From positions 186,001 to 250,000 of the forward strand of contig NC_064651.1 of the NCBI RefSeq assembly GCF_001723175.1: a DNA stretch of 64,000 bases. Direction: 5' to 3'. The stretch comes from Penicillium oxalicum. Its lineage: Eukaryota > Ascomycota > Eurotiomycetes > Eurotiales > Aspergillaceae. How positions within the stretch are numbered: position 1 is the stretch's first letter; the number at the start of each line of letters is the position of its first letter. Positions 13,686 to 24,829 of this stretch are shown in pieces. The position numbers and the translations under genes are program-made. Below the pieces are notes generated by a model. It saw nothing but the letters and a program-made list of their open reading frames with translations. It ran no database searches and had not been told where the DNA came from.

Positions 13686-16208
13686 AAAGTGCCGCCAGCT
13701 TGAAAACTCTGTTTTCAACTAGTAATGCGCGGATTTACAACAGTCTTGCATGCAAAATTCCCATCAAAAAATCTTCAATCTGTCGCCTCCTTACCATTCA
13801 ATTTCTCTCTGCCTTTGATCAGAGCCTACCTCCTCTACATCACCTACGGCGCCTCGTCCCTCTTCCCACCTTCGAATACATTCTTCGCCCTCTCCAAGCG
13901 GACTTGTCGTCCATTATGACCAGACACGAATTTCTTTCTTGTTTCTCTTTTTCTTTTTGACTCATCGCATTCTGTGTGTGTGCGCGCGTGTGTGTGTATG
14001 TGCTGCTCTGCCTTAGTATTTTGGATTCTTTCGCGCATTCTGCGAACTATTTGCTTCTGTCCAGGAAGCGGCGGATCATGAATCTTAGTTCTCTGCCCGA
14101 TTTCCATTTGATATTGCTTCCTTGTTCTTCGACAGTATTCTGTCTCCAGGCGGTACATAAAAGTCTTTCATCGTCATGTTCCTCTCTCTTTCGTGTGAAA
14201 CTGCCGCTTCGGTCCTCTGGCATTCTAATTGATGTCGTCGATATGAACATGACATTCTGCTTGTATTTCATGGCGCTCCAGTTTTCTTGTCCACTGTCTC
14301 TGATGTTGCATTATTTTCCAAGCGCATGGAAACGACATGACATGAGTGAGTGTCATTGCTCTCAGTTGGGTAGTAATTCGAAATCCTAATGTAGGTTAGG
14401 GTTGGGGGGGCTTACCTGGTCGTGCTATTGAACAACCTGGGGTCATAATTAGAAATGGATTGCGCTCCGCTAGATCCCTAGCTTCATTGCGTCATAATAA
14501 GGGATTGTGCGAGTATCTGCAATCTTGAAATTCAAGATATCATCTATGGAAGTACCTAAGAGATACCGCATTGGAGATGTAGATGTAAGCTTTTAAAATC
14601 TGTCACTATGTTAGGTGCCCGAGTCTTAGACTCAGCCTCGTTCTCACCGATCACAAGGTCGGTACAGGGTGTAGTGCAGATCCATCATTGTAATGAAATT
14701 AGTCGATCTGCAGAAGTCGGTATTTCTAACAGAGTTGCATTGCAAGATTTATAATTGAATCATTTTTGACATGTGAGTTCGAAGCATCCATCAGCTCAAA
14801 ATATATGTCATCTTTCAATCGTGGAACCTAACATAGGTAGTAACAGCCCTGCCCGGCAGGTGCTAACATCATAGCTTAGACTGAAATCTTGACAGGCTAG
14901 ATTCCATTACATCAACCTAAATAGCTAGGTACCTAATAGTGTAAAAATGACTAGAGAATTCTTGTCTATGTCAAAATTCGTAGCTTTCACCCTTCTGATG
15001 CGTAAAAACACCAGTTTAGAAGACTATAAAGACCAAAAGCCCTAGGGAGGTAGGTTCTCAGTTGGTCCTGGATCTCGAAGTGACCGCAACGGTTGAGACC
15101 TAAGTATAATGTTTCTGAATGTTGAATACATCCATGGAGGTTGCGAGGATATTTATCCGACCAACAACCAGATGGTCCTCCCTGGCCGACCATGCTACAC
15201 GAATTGCGAGACGAGAAGGTAATCAGACATCTTACCTGCAAGCCTGTTAGAGCCGCGAAGGCTGTGAGTAAACTTGTAACAAAACAATTAGTGCGACTAT
15301 ACCACGAATCATGACCTGATACGCACTCATGATGGCGTATCATCGATAGATGGCTACCATCTGACCGCCCAATTCACTCCCCGCGGGATCTTATCGGACA
15401 AAGGAGGCGGTGGCAATCAATCGGTATCATTTTGCCGATCATACACCGCCCTTCATGCCCCCAGTGCCCCACTGATAACGAATGATCAGCTCCCGCACTT
15501 AATTATGACCTCTGTTGACACTTGGAGTCACCTTCATCTTGTGTTATGGGTGCTGGTCTACCAGATAACAGGCTCTGCTGAAAGATCTGCATGACTTGTG
15601 CAAAATCGAGAAATTTTGAGAGAAAAGTTTGTCTAGCTCAAGAACTGTGCTGCAGCGATAGCTGTCACGAGACCCCGGTTATCGGACTTCTTGGCTGCTG
15701 TTGTGAAGCAATTTGATATCTGTGGTTGCCTCCGCAGCGCCATTTGCTTCAGTGCATTATCCCGATCTCTGGTCAACACCTGTAGATCAAGTGATAAGGT
15801 GCTCAGGTTATCAGAAAGAGTTAGGGGATCCGTGTCTCCTCTCCGGTAAGCATTAGCCGCGTTGCATTTGTTGTCACGCGCGATATGCACCTACCGAGGG
15901 TTGCCGTTCTCTCTAAATATGTCAATTGTGCTGACTGAACATTGATTTGACAGTTCAAAAGCACTAGAGCATATTTTTGACCAGGCCTTAGGCTCTATCC
16001 AGCGCCGCAACTTGGCAGCTTTCTCTTCCGTTGCTTTGAGCTGTCAAGGCGTCGCAAACCTCGTTTCGCCTATACGGCCGGGTCGGATCACGTCGCGCAT
16101 AATTGAGAAGGATGAATCTTCGATAGGCTAATTATTTTGCTTGTGCAAGAATCTCTCCCTCGCTTGCGTCGTTGTGTTAAGGCCAAGACTCATCCAAATC
16201 ACGCTGTG
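13686..16208. other. Intergenic, no gene recognised
   Basis: About 2.5 kb between two plus-strand genes. It holds the 3' flank of the TRP-like gene, a TG/CG microsatellite near 13.98 kb, AT-rich sequence around 14.5-15.0 kb and the promoter of the FYVE-RING gene. Short open frames show no domain or codon pattern that I trust. Confidence 0.5.
13973..14003. repeat. Alternating purine-pyrimidine microsatellite (TG)n(CG)n(TG)n
   Basis: A 31-base uninterrupted alternation of pyrimidine and purine made of TG repeats around a short CG core, about 290 bases after the stop codon of the TRP-like gene. Such tracts can form Z-DNA and are length-variable. It may lie in the 3' untranslated region. Confidence 0.8.
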
Positions 16209-18298
16209 ATGTCAGGCAGCAATACGCCACCGCAAAGTGCACCTCTGCAGGGTACACCATTAACAGGTGGAGCCTTAGCAGAAGGGAGCAGTGGGCCTGA
16301 ATCATATGCAACAAACTTTGCCAGCTCTGGAAACGGGTATAGCAGGCCTCTACCAAGCATTCTGCCGGCAGGAAGAGCCTCGTATATATCCGTGTCTTCA
16401 GAAACAGACTCTAACACCGATGAGCAAAATATGGTACCAGATCTGGAGGCCCAATTTCAAATTCGTGATAGGAAGCGGCGCCTCACAAGTACCAGCGATA
16501 GGGCCCGATTACCGCGCACATATTCCAGCGGTGCAATAGGACCTGATGATGGAGGCAAGCCTGGGCTATTACACCGGTCTGAATCGGAGTTTCAACCGGG
16601 CACACAATCCTTGCGACCACAGGCAGCCGGTACCTCATATGCAACGCCGATCGATATCACCTCTTCACCCTCTGAAGATGGCCCAGGCGCAACAGCAAGC
16701 CGCATTATGCCTGACCATAGTCAACCCTCACCTTGCGAAACAGGCTCCGGTTTCCACCCCATGAGAAGGTATCAAACTTGGCATTCACCATCACCAGGGT
16801 CAAACATGGAACCAGGGAATCGGCAATCTGGCAACAATGCTAGCCGAAAGCCTCTTCCATGGGCTCCTCCTCCGCGTCGGTCGTCGCAGAACCCAAGTGG
16901 CGATGCGTGGCCGAGGCAAGCCAACGAGCATGCCACCGAGCGATTTCCACGCAATCGGCTGAGTGGTAGTGCAGCAGGCTTCGAAGATATGATGAGTTTT
17001 AGTAATCAAACGGAGCTGCCTGTCCTATCCAGAGATAGTCAGCCGGACGAAAGATGGGCACCCCCTCCAAGGCAGACCACCCTAGAGACTTTCGGATGGG
17101 GAGTGAGACGCAGTGAGATGGGTTCAGAAGACTCAGCGAGGAAAATTTTGTCAAGCCCTGGTGGAGGTGTATCACTGAGACCTGAAATGGAAGATAGGTC
17201 GGGCGCATTTCCAGAGTATTCTGATGGGGAAACGCCGAGATGGCAGCCTGACGAAGAAGTCTCAAGCTGCCCTATATGCGGCACTGTGTTCAACTTCTGG
17301 CACAGAAAGCATCACTGCCGCAAATGTGGCCGCGTTGTGTGTGCGAGTTGCTCACCTCACTCCATTGTCATTCCTCGACAATACATTGTCCGCCCTCCTG
17401 ACAGCCTCACCTCACATCCTCACTCATCTCCCGTCTCCCAGCCTCCGGTAGTTGATCTCACCAGCGACGACCTTATCCACCCTTTCAGTGCGGTCGTCAA
17501 CCCTGCTCTCGGCGGCGGAGAAAAAGTCCGTCTCTGCAATCCCTGTGTCCCGGACCCAAATCCCAATCCTCTGGGTTACGGTCCATCGCATGTCCACACT
17601 CATCGGTCCACACACTCGCTGAACTCGATGGGTCGCCGACATTCTAGAGTTGCGGTATGTCCCAATTGATGATTCAACTGATTTTTGGCAGAGAATGCAG
17701 CAAGTTAATATGAGGTCACGGTATTTAGCAAGAAACCGCTTCTCCACGCCAGGAACGACGAACGCTCGGGTCAAATGACCGGCCCTCCGGTTTGCCCGGA
17801 CAGGGGCAGTCTGTCCGACGATCTGTGACCATCACCGCGGTCAGACAACCCCCAGCAGATGGTGAAACACGTGCTGCGGTAGCCCCGAGACGCCCTGCAG
17901 TCTCAGAAGAAGACCTCTGCCCCGTCTGTGGACGGATCTTCCCGACGCTCGGCAATGGGCATACCCAGGAAGCCCGAGAAGAACACATCCGCGAGTGCAT
18001 CGCCAACTTCGGTGCCTCGCCAACGGTCCAAGAGCCCTCGCCACACATGGACCTCCGACAAGCGCCCCCGCCGCCGCCGTCAAGTTCCTTGCCTGCAGCT
18101 CCTCGCATGCTGTCTTTTACAGCCTCAGAGAAAGACTGCCTAGGCGAGGATGGTGGAGTGGGGGAGTGTTCCATCTGCTTTGAGGACTATGAGGCCGGGC
18201 AGACTTTGGCTCGCCTCAACTGCCTCTGCAAGTTCCACAGGGCTTGCATCGTCGACTGGTTCGAGCGGAAGATGGAGTGTCCCGTGCACAAAGTCTGA
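16209..18298 (+). CDS. FYVE and RING zinc-finger protein, probable endosomal E3 ubiquitin ligase (Pib1-like)
   Basis: Exon 1 is 16209-17654. Exon 2 most likely starts at 17729 (intron 17655-17728, GTATGT...TATTTAG) and ends at 18298, giving 671 residues. The N-terminal about 340 residues are low complexity and Ser/Pro rich. A FYVE finger follows at about 345-400, with WxxD, paired CxxC and the PI3P-binding core RKHHCRKCGR. In exon 2 a C-x2-C...H-x3-C motif (CPVCGRIFP ... HIREC) resembles a UBZ4 ubiquitin-binding finger. The C-terminus is a RING variant (CSIC ... CLCKFHRAC ... CPVH) reaching almost the last residue. Yeast Pib1 combines FYVE and RING and ubiquitylates cargo at endosomes and vacuole; that role is inferred. 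The splice junction is the weak point: alternative acceptors at 17691 and 17700 keep another frame open only to about 17775. The start is the first ATG in this frame. Confidence 0.85.
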
Positions 18299-19440
18299 GG
18301 GATCCTTGGCTTTGGCTGGTGCCGATGGACATGAGAATATGGAGCACAAGGACAAACATGCTTCATTTCCGGCAGATACAGCATGACCTACGGGCCTTTC
18401 CCTGTTCCTTTTGTTCTTTCTTCCTGCTTGCGTCGGGTATTTGCCTTTTGGTGGGCTATTTTCACTCCTGAAGTACGGGTTCATTGTTAGAATGGCGTTG
18501 ATTGCTCTTTTTTGCTCTCTCTCTGTTGTTTTTTTGTTTGCAGCGATACCGGGGGGTCAATCTTATTTCTTAATTGCACATGTCTCCTTCTTGTACCCAA
18601 GATACCCCTATCAACGAGATCACGGACAATCTAGATTAAAGCTTGGGTGATGTAGTACGGTAAATACCGAGCCTCGTCCTGAGAGACGTGAGATTATCAT
18701 CTTACCATTTTGAGTTGCTCTCCATAGTAATTGAGAAAAAGCACGAACTTGCGTCAAACGACCTCTCAGTATGATAACCTACTACAACTGGTAAGTTAGT
18801 AATCGCAAGAAATCAAATCCCTTCTCTGTCCTCCGTGAAGTAGACACAGGACATTGATCAGCCTAAAAGACTTTCCTATCCCATAGCACATGGGGTCGAC
18901 AGTGACTTGTGAACAAAGGCGATATTTTGCTTGGGATCATGTAAATGTCACGTGCCGCTGCGACTTAGGAGCCACCGTCTGACAGCCAGCACAGATGACC
19001 AAGCAAAGCTTCCAGCACTCACTTTCTGATGCCAAGGCAATTAGGGTCGCGAATCGGCTCCTTTTCAATATAGGCCGCGTGCCAATGTTCGCTATCCCTT
19101 ACTGATCAATCTGACGTCTGCGCGTGCTTTTCCCCACAGTGTGGATCGGCGGTCGGTGTTTTCATCCGCCGTGCTGCTTTGGAGTAAGAGACTTTCGTCG
19201 AATTGGACACAGGACTCGTCCAATTGCACCTGAGATAAGGGAGAAAGTAACATGGTCAGATAGGTCAGGACCTATCACAGTCGCAGCCTTGCCTGGAAAA
19301 CAAGAAGATTCGATCCGACTTTCAAGTAATTTTCTGGTGATCGCGATCCGCTTGTGGCCTATTTCGAGTCGCAATCCCCCTCTTTTCCAAGTCTCATCGG
19401 CATCGGTAGCTGCCGGGCCCCGATCCGCTTGATCTTCACG
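18299..19440. other. Intergenic, promoter of the War1-like gene
   Basis: About 1.1 kb between two plus-strand genes. The first 350 bases are T-rich and fit a 3' untranslated region. The rest should contain the promoter and leader of the zinc-cluster gene. No further gene is seen. Confidence 0.5.
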
Positions 19441-22183
19441 ATGGACAGCAATTATCCAGAACCTCACTCGCACGTGTCAAGAGAGGCCCAGCGCGCTCAT
19501 GAAGGACCCTTGGGTAGCCGACAGTATCTCGGCTTAGGATCTAAGCCTGTCGGCAATACCCAAGTTCCAGAGGAACCGCAGCCGGACATCAAGCGACCAC
19601 GAGCTTGTGAACCTTGTCGTCAACTCAAAGTCCGTTGTGATGCAGACCTTGACCACCCTCGTGGCTCTTGCAAGCGATGTGCCAAATCAGGGCGTACGTG
19701 CGTGGTTACTGCGCCGTCGCGCAAGCGGCAGAAGAAGACGGACACACGTGTGACAGAGCTCGAGCGTAAGATAGATGCTCTGACGGCTACTTTGCAAGCG
19801 TCGCATCGTACAGCCCTGGACAAAGATATGCCGTCTGCTCAAGCCGGAGATTTGAGATTTCTAGAGCAGTCATCCAGTCGACGCTGGCTAAAGGATGATC
19901 TGATTTCCACTACAAATAAAAGAAGTCACGAGGAGTTGCTAGTATCGCAGTATCCTCGACAAGACAGTCCATCAGCAGAACAACTGCCGCGGCCTCAACC
20001 GCCTGCTAGATGGCTGCGAGTCTCCTCGTCTGATGAGATGCCGTCTCCAAAACTAGACAACGAGTTCGTTGACGTGATTGACAAGGGATTAGTCGATGTG
20101 GAAACCGCCAGTGCCGCGTTCGAGCGATATGTCACCAAATTTGCTCCTGGGATGCCGTTCGTGGTATTTCCACCTGGAACCACCATGGGCTATATACGCC
20201 GAGAGAAACCAATACTGTTCTTGGCAATCCTTGCGATTACTATCGGACCCTTCAAGAAGGAGATCCAGCTCAAACTTCTCGACGATGTCTACCGGCTCAT
20301 TGCCGAGCGCATTATGGTGAAGGGCGAAAAGTCCCTCGAACTCGTGCAGGCGTTGCAGGTGGTAGCGATATGGTACCAACCGCCGGATAATACGGAAGAG
20401 TTGAAATTTTACCAGCTCACTCAATTTGCTGTGATCATGGCGATGGACCTTGGCCTGAATTGGCGAACGGGCACGGAAGATAAGGGTCTGAAACGGCTGA
20501 AAGAGGTGCTGATGAGAAAGCCCATGAGCTCGTCGGTCGACACCAGTAGCCCCGAAGCGAAGCGGACATGGATCGGTTGTTATTTCCTGTCTGTTCAGTA
20601 AGGCTCATCTTTCTCCCCTCTCTTTGACTACGCACACGCTCAACGCATTATTCTTTCCCAGGGTTTCGACTTCAATGCGACGAGCACAGCTCGTGAGATG
20701 GAATCCACACATGGATGAGTGCATTCGCACGCTGGAAACCCATCCCGATGCCCTACCCTCTGATAGAACAATTGTCTGGTGGGCAAGGCTGGGCCGAATC
20801 ATGGAAGAAGCTAGCATACAGCTCGTATCAGATGATGTACAAAACACAATGACCTTTGCAGACAGCAAATTTCGGTATGCGGTCAAGGGTTTCTCCAACC
20901 AATTGGCTCAGTGGCGAAGAGACATACCGGAGGACGTTTATAGTAGTAAGTTGATTGCCGATCCCAAATGACATGAATTCTTTGTCCTCTGATATCTCTG
21001 CTCTATTAGTGCCGATGGCCCACACTCATCATGTGCTCAATCTTTTCATCCACGAGAGTGCGATGAACGTCGACAGCAGAGACGATCACCTTGCAATGTC
21101 GTCCGAATCACCTGGTTCCGCCTCGTTTCACGCGCCACTTATCGACGCGATCGGAACATGTATTCATTCAATCCACAGTGCTTTCGACATGATATGTTCT
21201 ATCGAACCGGAAAAGATCAATTGTTTGCCAACAAACTCTCTAGCACGAACTACCTTTGTTGTTGTCAGCTTGATTAAAGTCTATTCTTTGATCGTGGCAC
21301 CAAACTCCCATCTTGGCCAAGTTATCGATCTGGGCAGCCTTCAGATCGAGTCTTATTTGGAGAAAATCATCTCACATTACCGTGCTGCTGCTATACGAGA
21401 CGGCGGGAGAACTGCAGGCAAGTTCAGCTACATCATCATGATGCTACGGAATTGGTTCCTCAAGAAGAGAGGCAATGAGCCTGCTCTGAGGGAGATCTTT
21501 GGCTCCGAAACCCCGTCCAAGCCTTGTGAGCAAATAAGAAAGCTTGTCAGTCTACATTTAACCATCTTCTCACTAAGTATCCGTCCTCTAATATCATTCC
21601 TCAGACTCAGCACGAAGCAACACCTCTGCATCTTCTGAGTGAAGTTGCAATGGGCAACTCGACCAACAACGCTCCATCGAAGTCGAACAACACCCGCAGC
21701 CCGCACGAAAATGTACCCTATCGCCCATCAACGTACGGCCATGCTTCCAGCCCCGACCTTAATCCTCCCTTGTACGCCTCCGCAAAGTCTCTCCATTCAC
21801 CAGATACGAGCAATCATTCACCGAGTACATCCAACCAAGCACCGTCAACAACGACCTGGAATCCCGTATCTCCCGTTCAGACCCAAATTCCCGGAAACCC
21901 CGGGTACTACAGCTCGTATACCGCCCCGGATCCGAATCAGGGATACAACGGGATTCAATCGTCTGATCGACCAAATCAACTTGGCCTTGGGGATATGTCA
22001 AGCATGAATCTACCCATGCAGAACCAACTCCATCTTGATCCTGGCATGAGTATGGACGCAGGCTTGGATTCATATGACTTGTACGTGCTAGGAAACATGG
22101 TTGATGAGGGACTGTTTCCCTTTCCGTTGACCTTTGACGGAAATCTCGGCGCGTATGGAATGATGAATGCGGCCGAGTCGTGA
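19441..22183 (+). CDS. Zn2Cys6 transcription factor, War1-like
   Basis: Four exons, 19441-20597, 20662-20945, 21010-21545 and 21605-22183; introns 64, 64 and 59 nt. The last donor is GTCAGT, weaker than the others. The protein has 851 residues. The zinc cluster uses Cys 56, 59, 66, 77, 80 and 87 (C-x2-C-x6-C-x10-C-x2-C-x6-C). A basic linker (SRKRQKKTD) and a short heptad stretch (VTELERKIDALTATL) suited to dimerisation follow. The middle part is helical and fits the fungal-specific transcription factor region. The C-terminal about 180 residues are rich in Asn, Ser, Pro, Gln and Met and acidic at the end, as in activation domains. Overall order and the cluster sequence resemble the War1 group, which in yeast responds to weak organic acids and induces an ABC pump. 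The target genes here are unknown. It is convergent with a second zinc-cluster gene. Confidence 0.88.
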
Positions 22184-22657
22184 TGTAAATGGAAAATATT
22201 TCGTGAAGAGGGGGAGCCAGACTTATTGTCCATACATTTTTCGATGGGGGTCTACCTTTGAAAGCTTTGTGAATATAATGTATTGTGTATGAAGCCTCGC
22301 GGCAAGTATAAAGTTCAAATATTATTTCATATGCTACGGTTGTCCGGATCAGGATTGATGGAAGGAAAGTGGAAAACCCAGGAAAGCCTTGTCACAACAC
22401 CACTGCGCCCTAGGAACTAGGTCGGGACCGAATGACATTGATGAATTCAGAGACATCCACAATTTCAGTAGAAAAGGAAAGTTGAATCGAAGATAAGGAA
22501 AATTCAGAAATAAAATAAGCTTTCCGTTATCGCTCATGTTGTGGTATCATTTTAATGAAACAAAAGCATCAGCACCATCCACAGGGGAATAGTACTATAT
22601 TCTAACATTTCTCCAATCAAGTCCTGTTGTCTTCCACCGCCCCCCCCCCCCAAATGG
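22184..22657. other. Short convergent intergenic region
   Basis: 474 bases between the stop codons of two converging zinc-cluster genes; it should hold both polyadenylation regions. A run of 12 C at 22640-22651 lies 7 bases beyond the stop of the minus-strand gene and therefore reads as a G run in its transcript. No gene is seen. Confidence 0.6.
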
Positions 22658-24829
22658 CTATCCTCGAATTTGTTGTCCACCTCTCCACGTATGAAGAATG
22701 CGTTGTTCAAAATACGCCCACGGCCAACCGTTATCCTTTTCCGTGCGCCTGAGAAGATCAAACAGGAGCGTTTGCGCGAGCGGATCCTCAATCCATGCGC
22801 TACAAGCGCAGAGAGCGTGACCGGCTAATATGCGAAGAGAGGGCTCGTCGTCTGAAGACAGTGCGATGCCGAAGAGATAGTTTAAGTTTTCTGTGATTTG
22901 TTCCTAGGCAAGTGACAAAAATAAGATAAGATTAACCGAGCTTCTTCGACTTTGATATCTTTTTTTTTCTCTTGGTTGATGGAAATTTACCTTGATCTGT
23001 GCGCGCTGATCGAGTGTAAAATCGTAAATTTCGAGTTCGTGTATAAGAATCAGAGCTTTGGCAAGGCACAAGTGTTGTATGGCCGTTGCTGCGATCAGGT
23101 CAGCACTTTGAGGCACGTTCTTAGATCTCCCCCTGTAGCGGTGAAACGATTGGTCTTACAATGCCACAGATTCGTGTACCAGACCACAGGAAAAGGTTTC
23201 CCAGCCCTTGGATCAGGTGATGAAATGTGTAGTGGAGTGAAGGTATCTGGGCGTCTCTCCTCCCAGTCGCGAAGTCGCTGCTTCAATGCGTTCCCCTCCG
23301 CAATTTTCGTGTACGTTGTGTAAGGGTGATCGGGAACGTGGTAACAAAAATCGATTGTCTCTGCGAGCAGCCAAATGGCTTGATTCACCCAGTCCCCGTC
23401 AGTCAGTACCGATTTCGCGGCCCACCAGTGTCGTAGACGATCATCAAGCGGTGCAAAGGCGACTCGAAGACAATTTTTCTGGGTCAGGGCGAATTGAATG
23501 TCCTGGACGACAAAGACCCAAAACGAAGCTGATGCTAGTCCACCAGAAATGGCGCACTCGACGTGAGAGCTAACGTAGACGGAGCCCGCCAAAAGATGAC
23601 GCTGCGGGTCGTTGGAGGGCGTGTGCGCTGAGGGAGGAAATTGTGTCAGTTGTGTTGCTTCACTTGTCCACGCGGAGCACCGACTGGTCATCATGGACAC
23701 AGAGGACGGTGATCGCGTCTGTGGGTGGGTGGGGGGGGTGGGGGATCTGATTCGTACAGGAAATTTGCTCGAAAAAGCGAAGAATCACTGTCGAGCTCAG
23801 AAGAATGTCAATGGCAATCTCATAGTTTGAGTTGTCGAGGACAGGTAACATAATAGAGACACATCGCTCATGATAGCCGTCAGCCACATCTGGTGAGATG
23901 GCGTGAGTGGTACGAGAAAGATGGCAAGCCGAGACAGCAAGACAAGCATAGAGAAGCAGTGGGGATTCGCTTGCTCGTCCGACAACATCCGCGCAAAAAT
24001 GGCGTTCGGGATCCCCGGCGTCAAGCTGATCGGTCAGTATAGTGCTGTGAACCGCACACGGGAAAGGAAGAAAGCCTACCCATGGTGCGATAGATCTTTG
24101 GAAATGCCGAAGCAGGTATGCCTCGTTGACATTGGTGAGGCGGGGACTTGACACGGGAGTAATCGAAGACTGCGGTGAAGTGATGGAATCTGATCGAGAG
24201 CTCTCGCGTGGCTCGGCAATAGTGTGAGAGATTGAATTATTTCGGGTAAGTAGTGCACTGTCTATGGTAGATGAAGGTGTTGACCGGGGCTCAGATGGTG
24301 ATCTTGACCCCAATGGTCCATTGACAGGGAGAACGTGGTACTCGGCTGCGGTCTGCTCGGTCTCATCCTTGAAGGAATCTTGAGTCCAAAAGAAAAATGT
24401 GTCAATTCCACCAAGTTCACGAGTGCAGCAGAAGCGCCTCGTCACGGGAGATCCATACAGTGAGACGGAGACTTCATCCAGACTTGGTCCTCTGGGAAGG
24501 ACAAATCGCTCTCCCCATACCTGGGAGGACCCTTTCCTCGTAGAGATGGGTTTTGGCCATGGCGAAATGAAAGCTCTTCTGACTTGCCCGGTGCCGGAAC
24601 ACACTCGCGACCAGATCGTTGACAGCGCAGGCATTTCCCCCCTGTCTTGTCACCTGCAGACATCTGTTAGACACATATGGAAGAGAAAGATCAAGCCCGC
24701 CTCGGAAGGGGATGTTCTCGCACATTTCAAATGGCGGAGCCGGCAGGTGAGGCTGCAAATATTGAGCCTATGTCAGTCTTTGATTTGATACATTCGGCAG
24801 GGCGACTGGCCAACTCACCATCCCCTCAT
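22658..24829 (-). CDS. Zn2Cys6 transcription factor with fungal-specific C-terminal region
   Basis: Seven exons: 24829-24819 (11 nt), 24752-24724 (29 nt), 24653-24459, 24378-23758, 23627-23180, 23132-22991 and 22903-22658; about 563 residues. Splicing the first three exons rebuilds an exact cluster right at the N-terminus: C-LT-C-RLRHLK-C-DKTGGK-C-LR-C-QRSGRE-C. The two introns that split it have good branch sites (GACTGAC, TCTAACA). A conserved-looking segment (SFRHGQNPSLR ... GPPRYGESDL) follows, then a Ser-rich linker and a helical region of the fungal transcription factor type. The junction of exons 5 and 6 (47-nt intron, GTACAC donor) is uncertain; other junctions are clean. A helix usual in relatives seems absent around it, so either the model or the gene is altered there. 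The ligand and targets are unknown. It faces the War1-like gene tail to tail. Confidence 0.78.
23722..23743 (+). repeat. G-quadruplex-type tract inside an intron
   Basis: The plus strand reads GGGTGGGTGGGGGGGGTGGG plus two more G, fitting the pattern of at least four G-runs with one-base loops. It lies within the fourth intron (23628-23757) of the minus-strand zinc-cluster gene, some 14-35 bases downstream of the 5' splice site, so the transcript carries C runs and the template strand carries the G runs. Confidence 0.75.
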
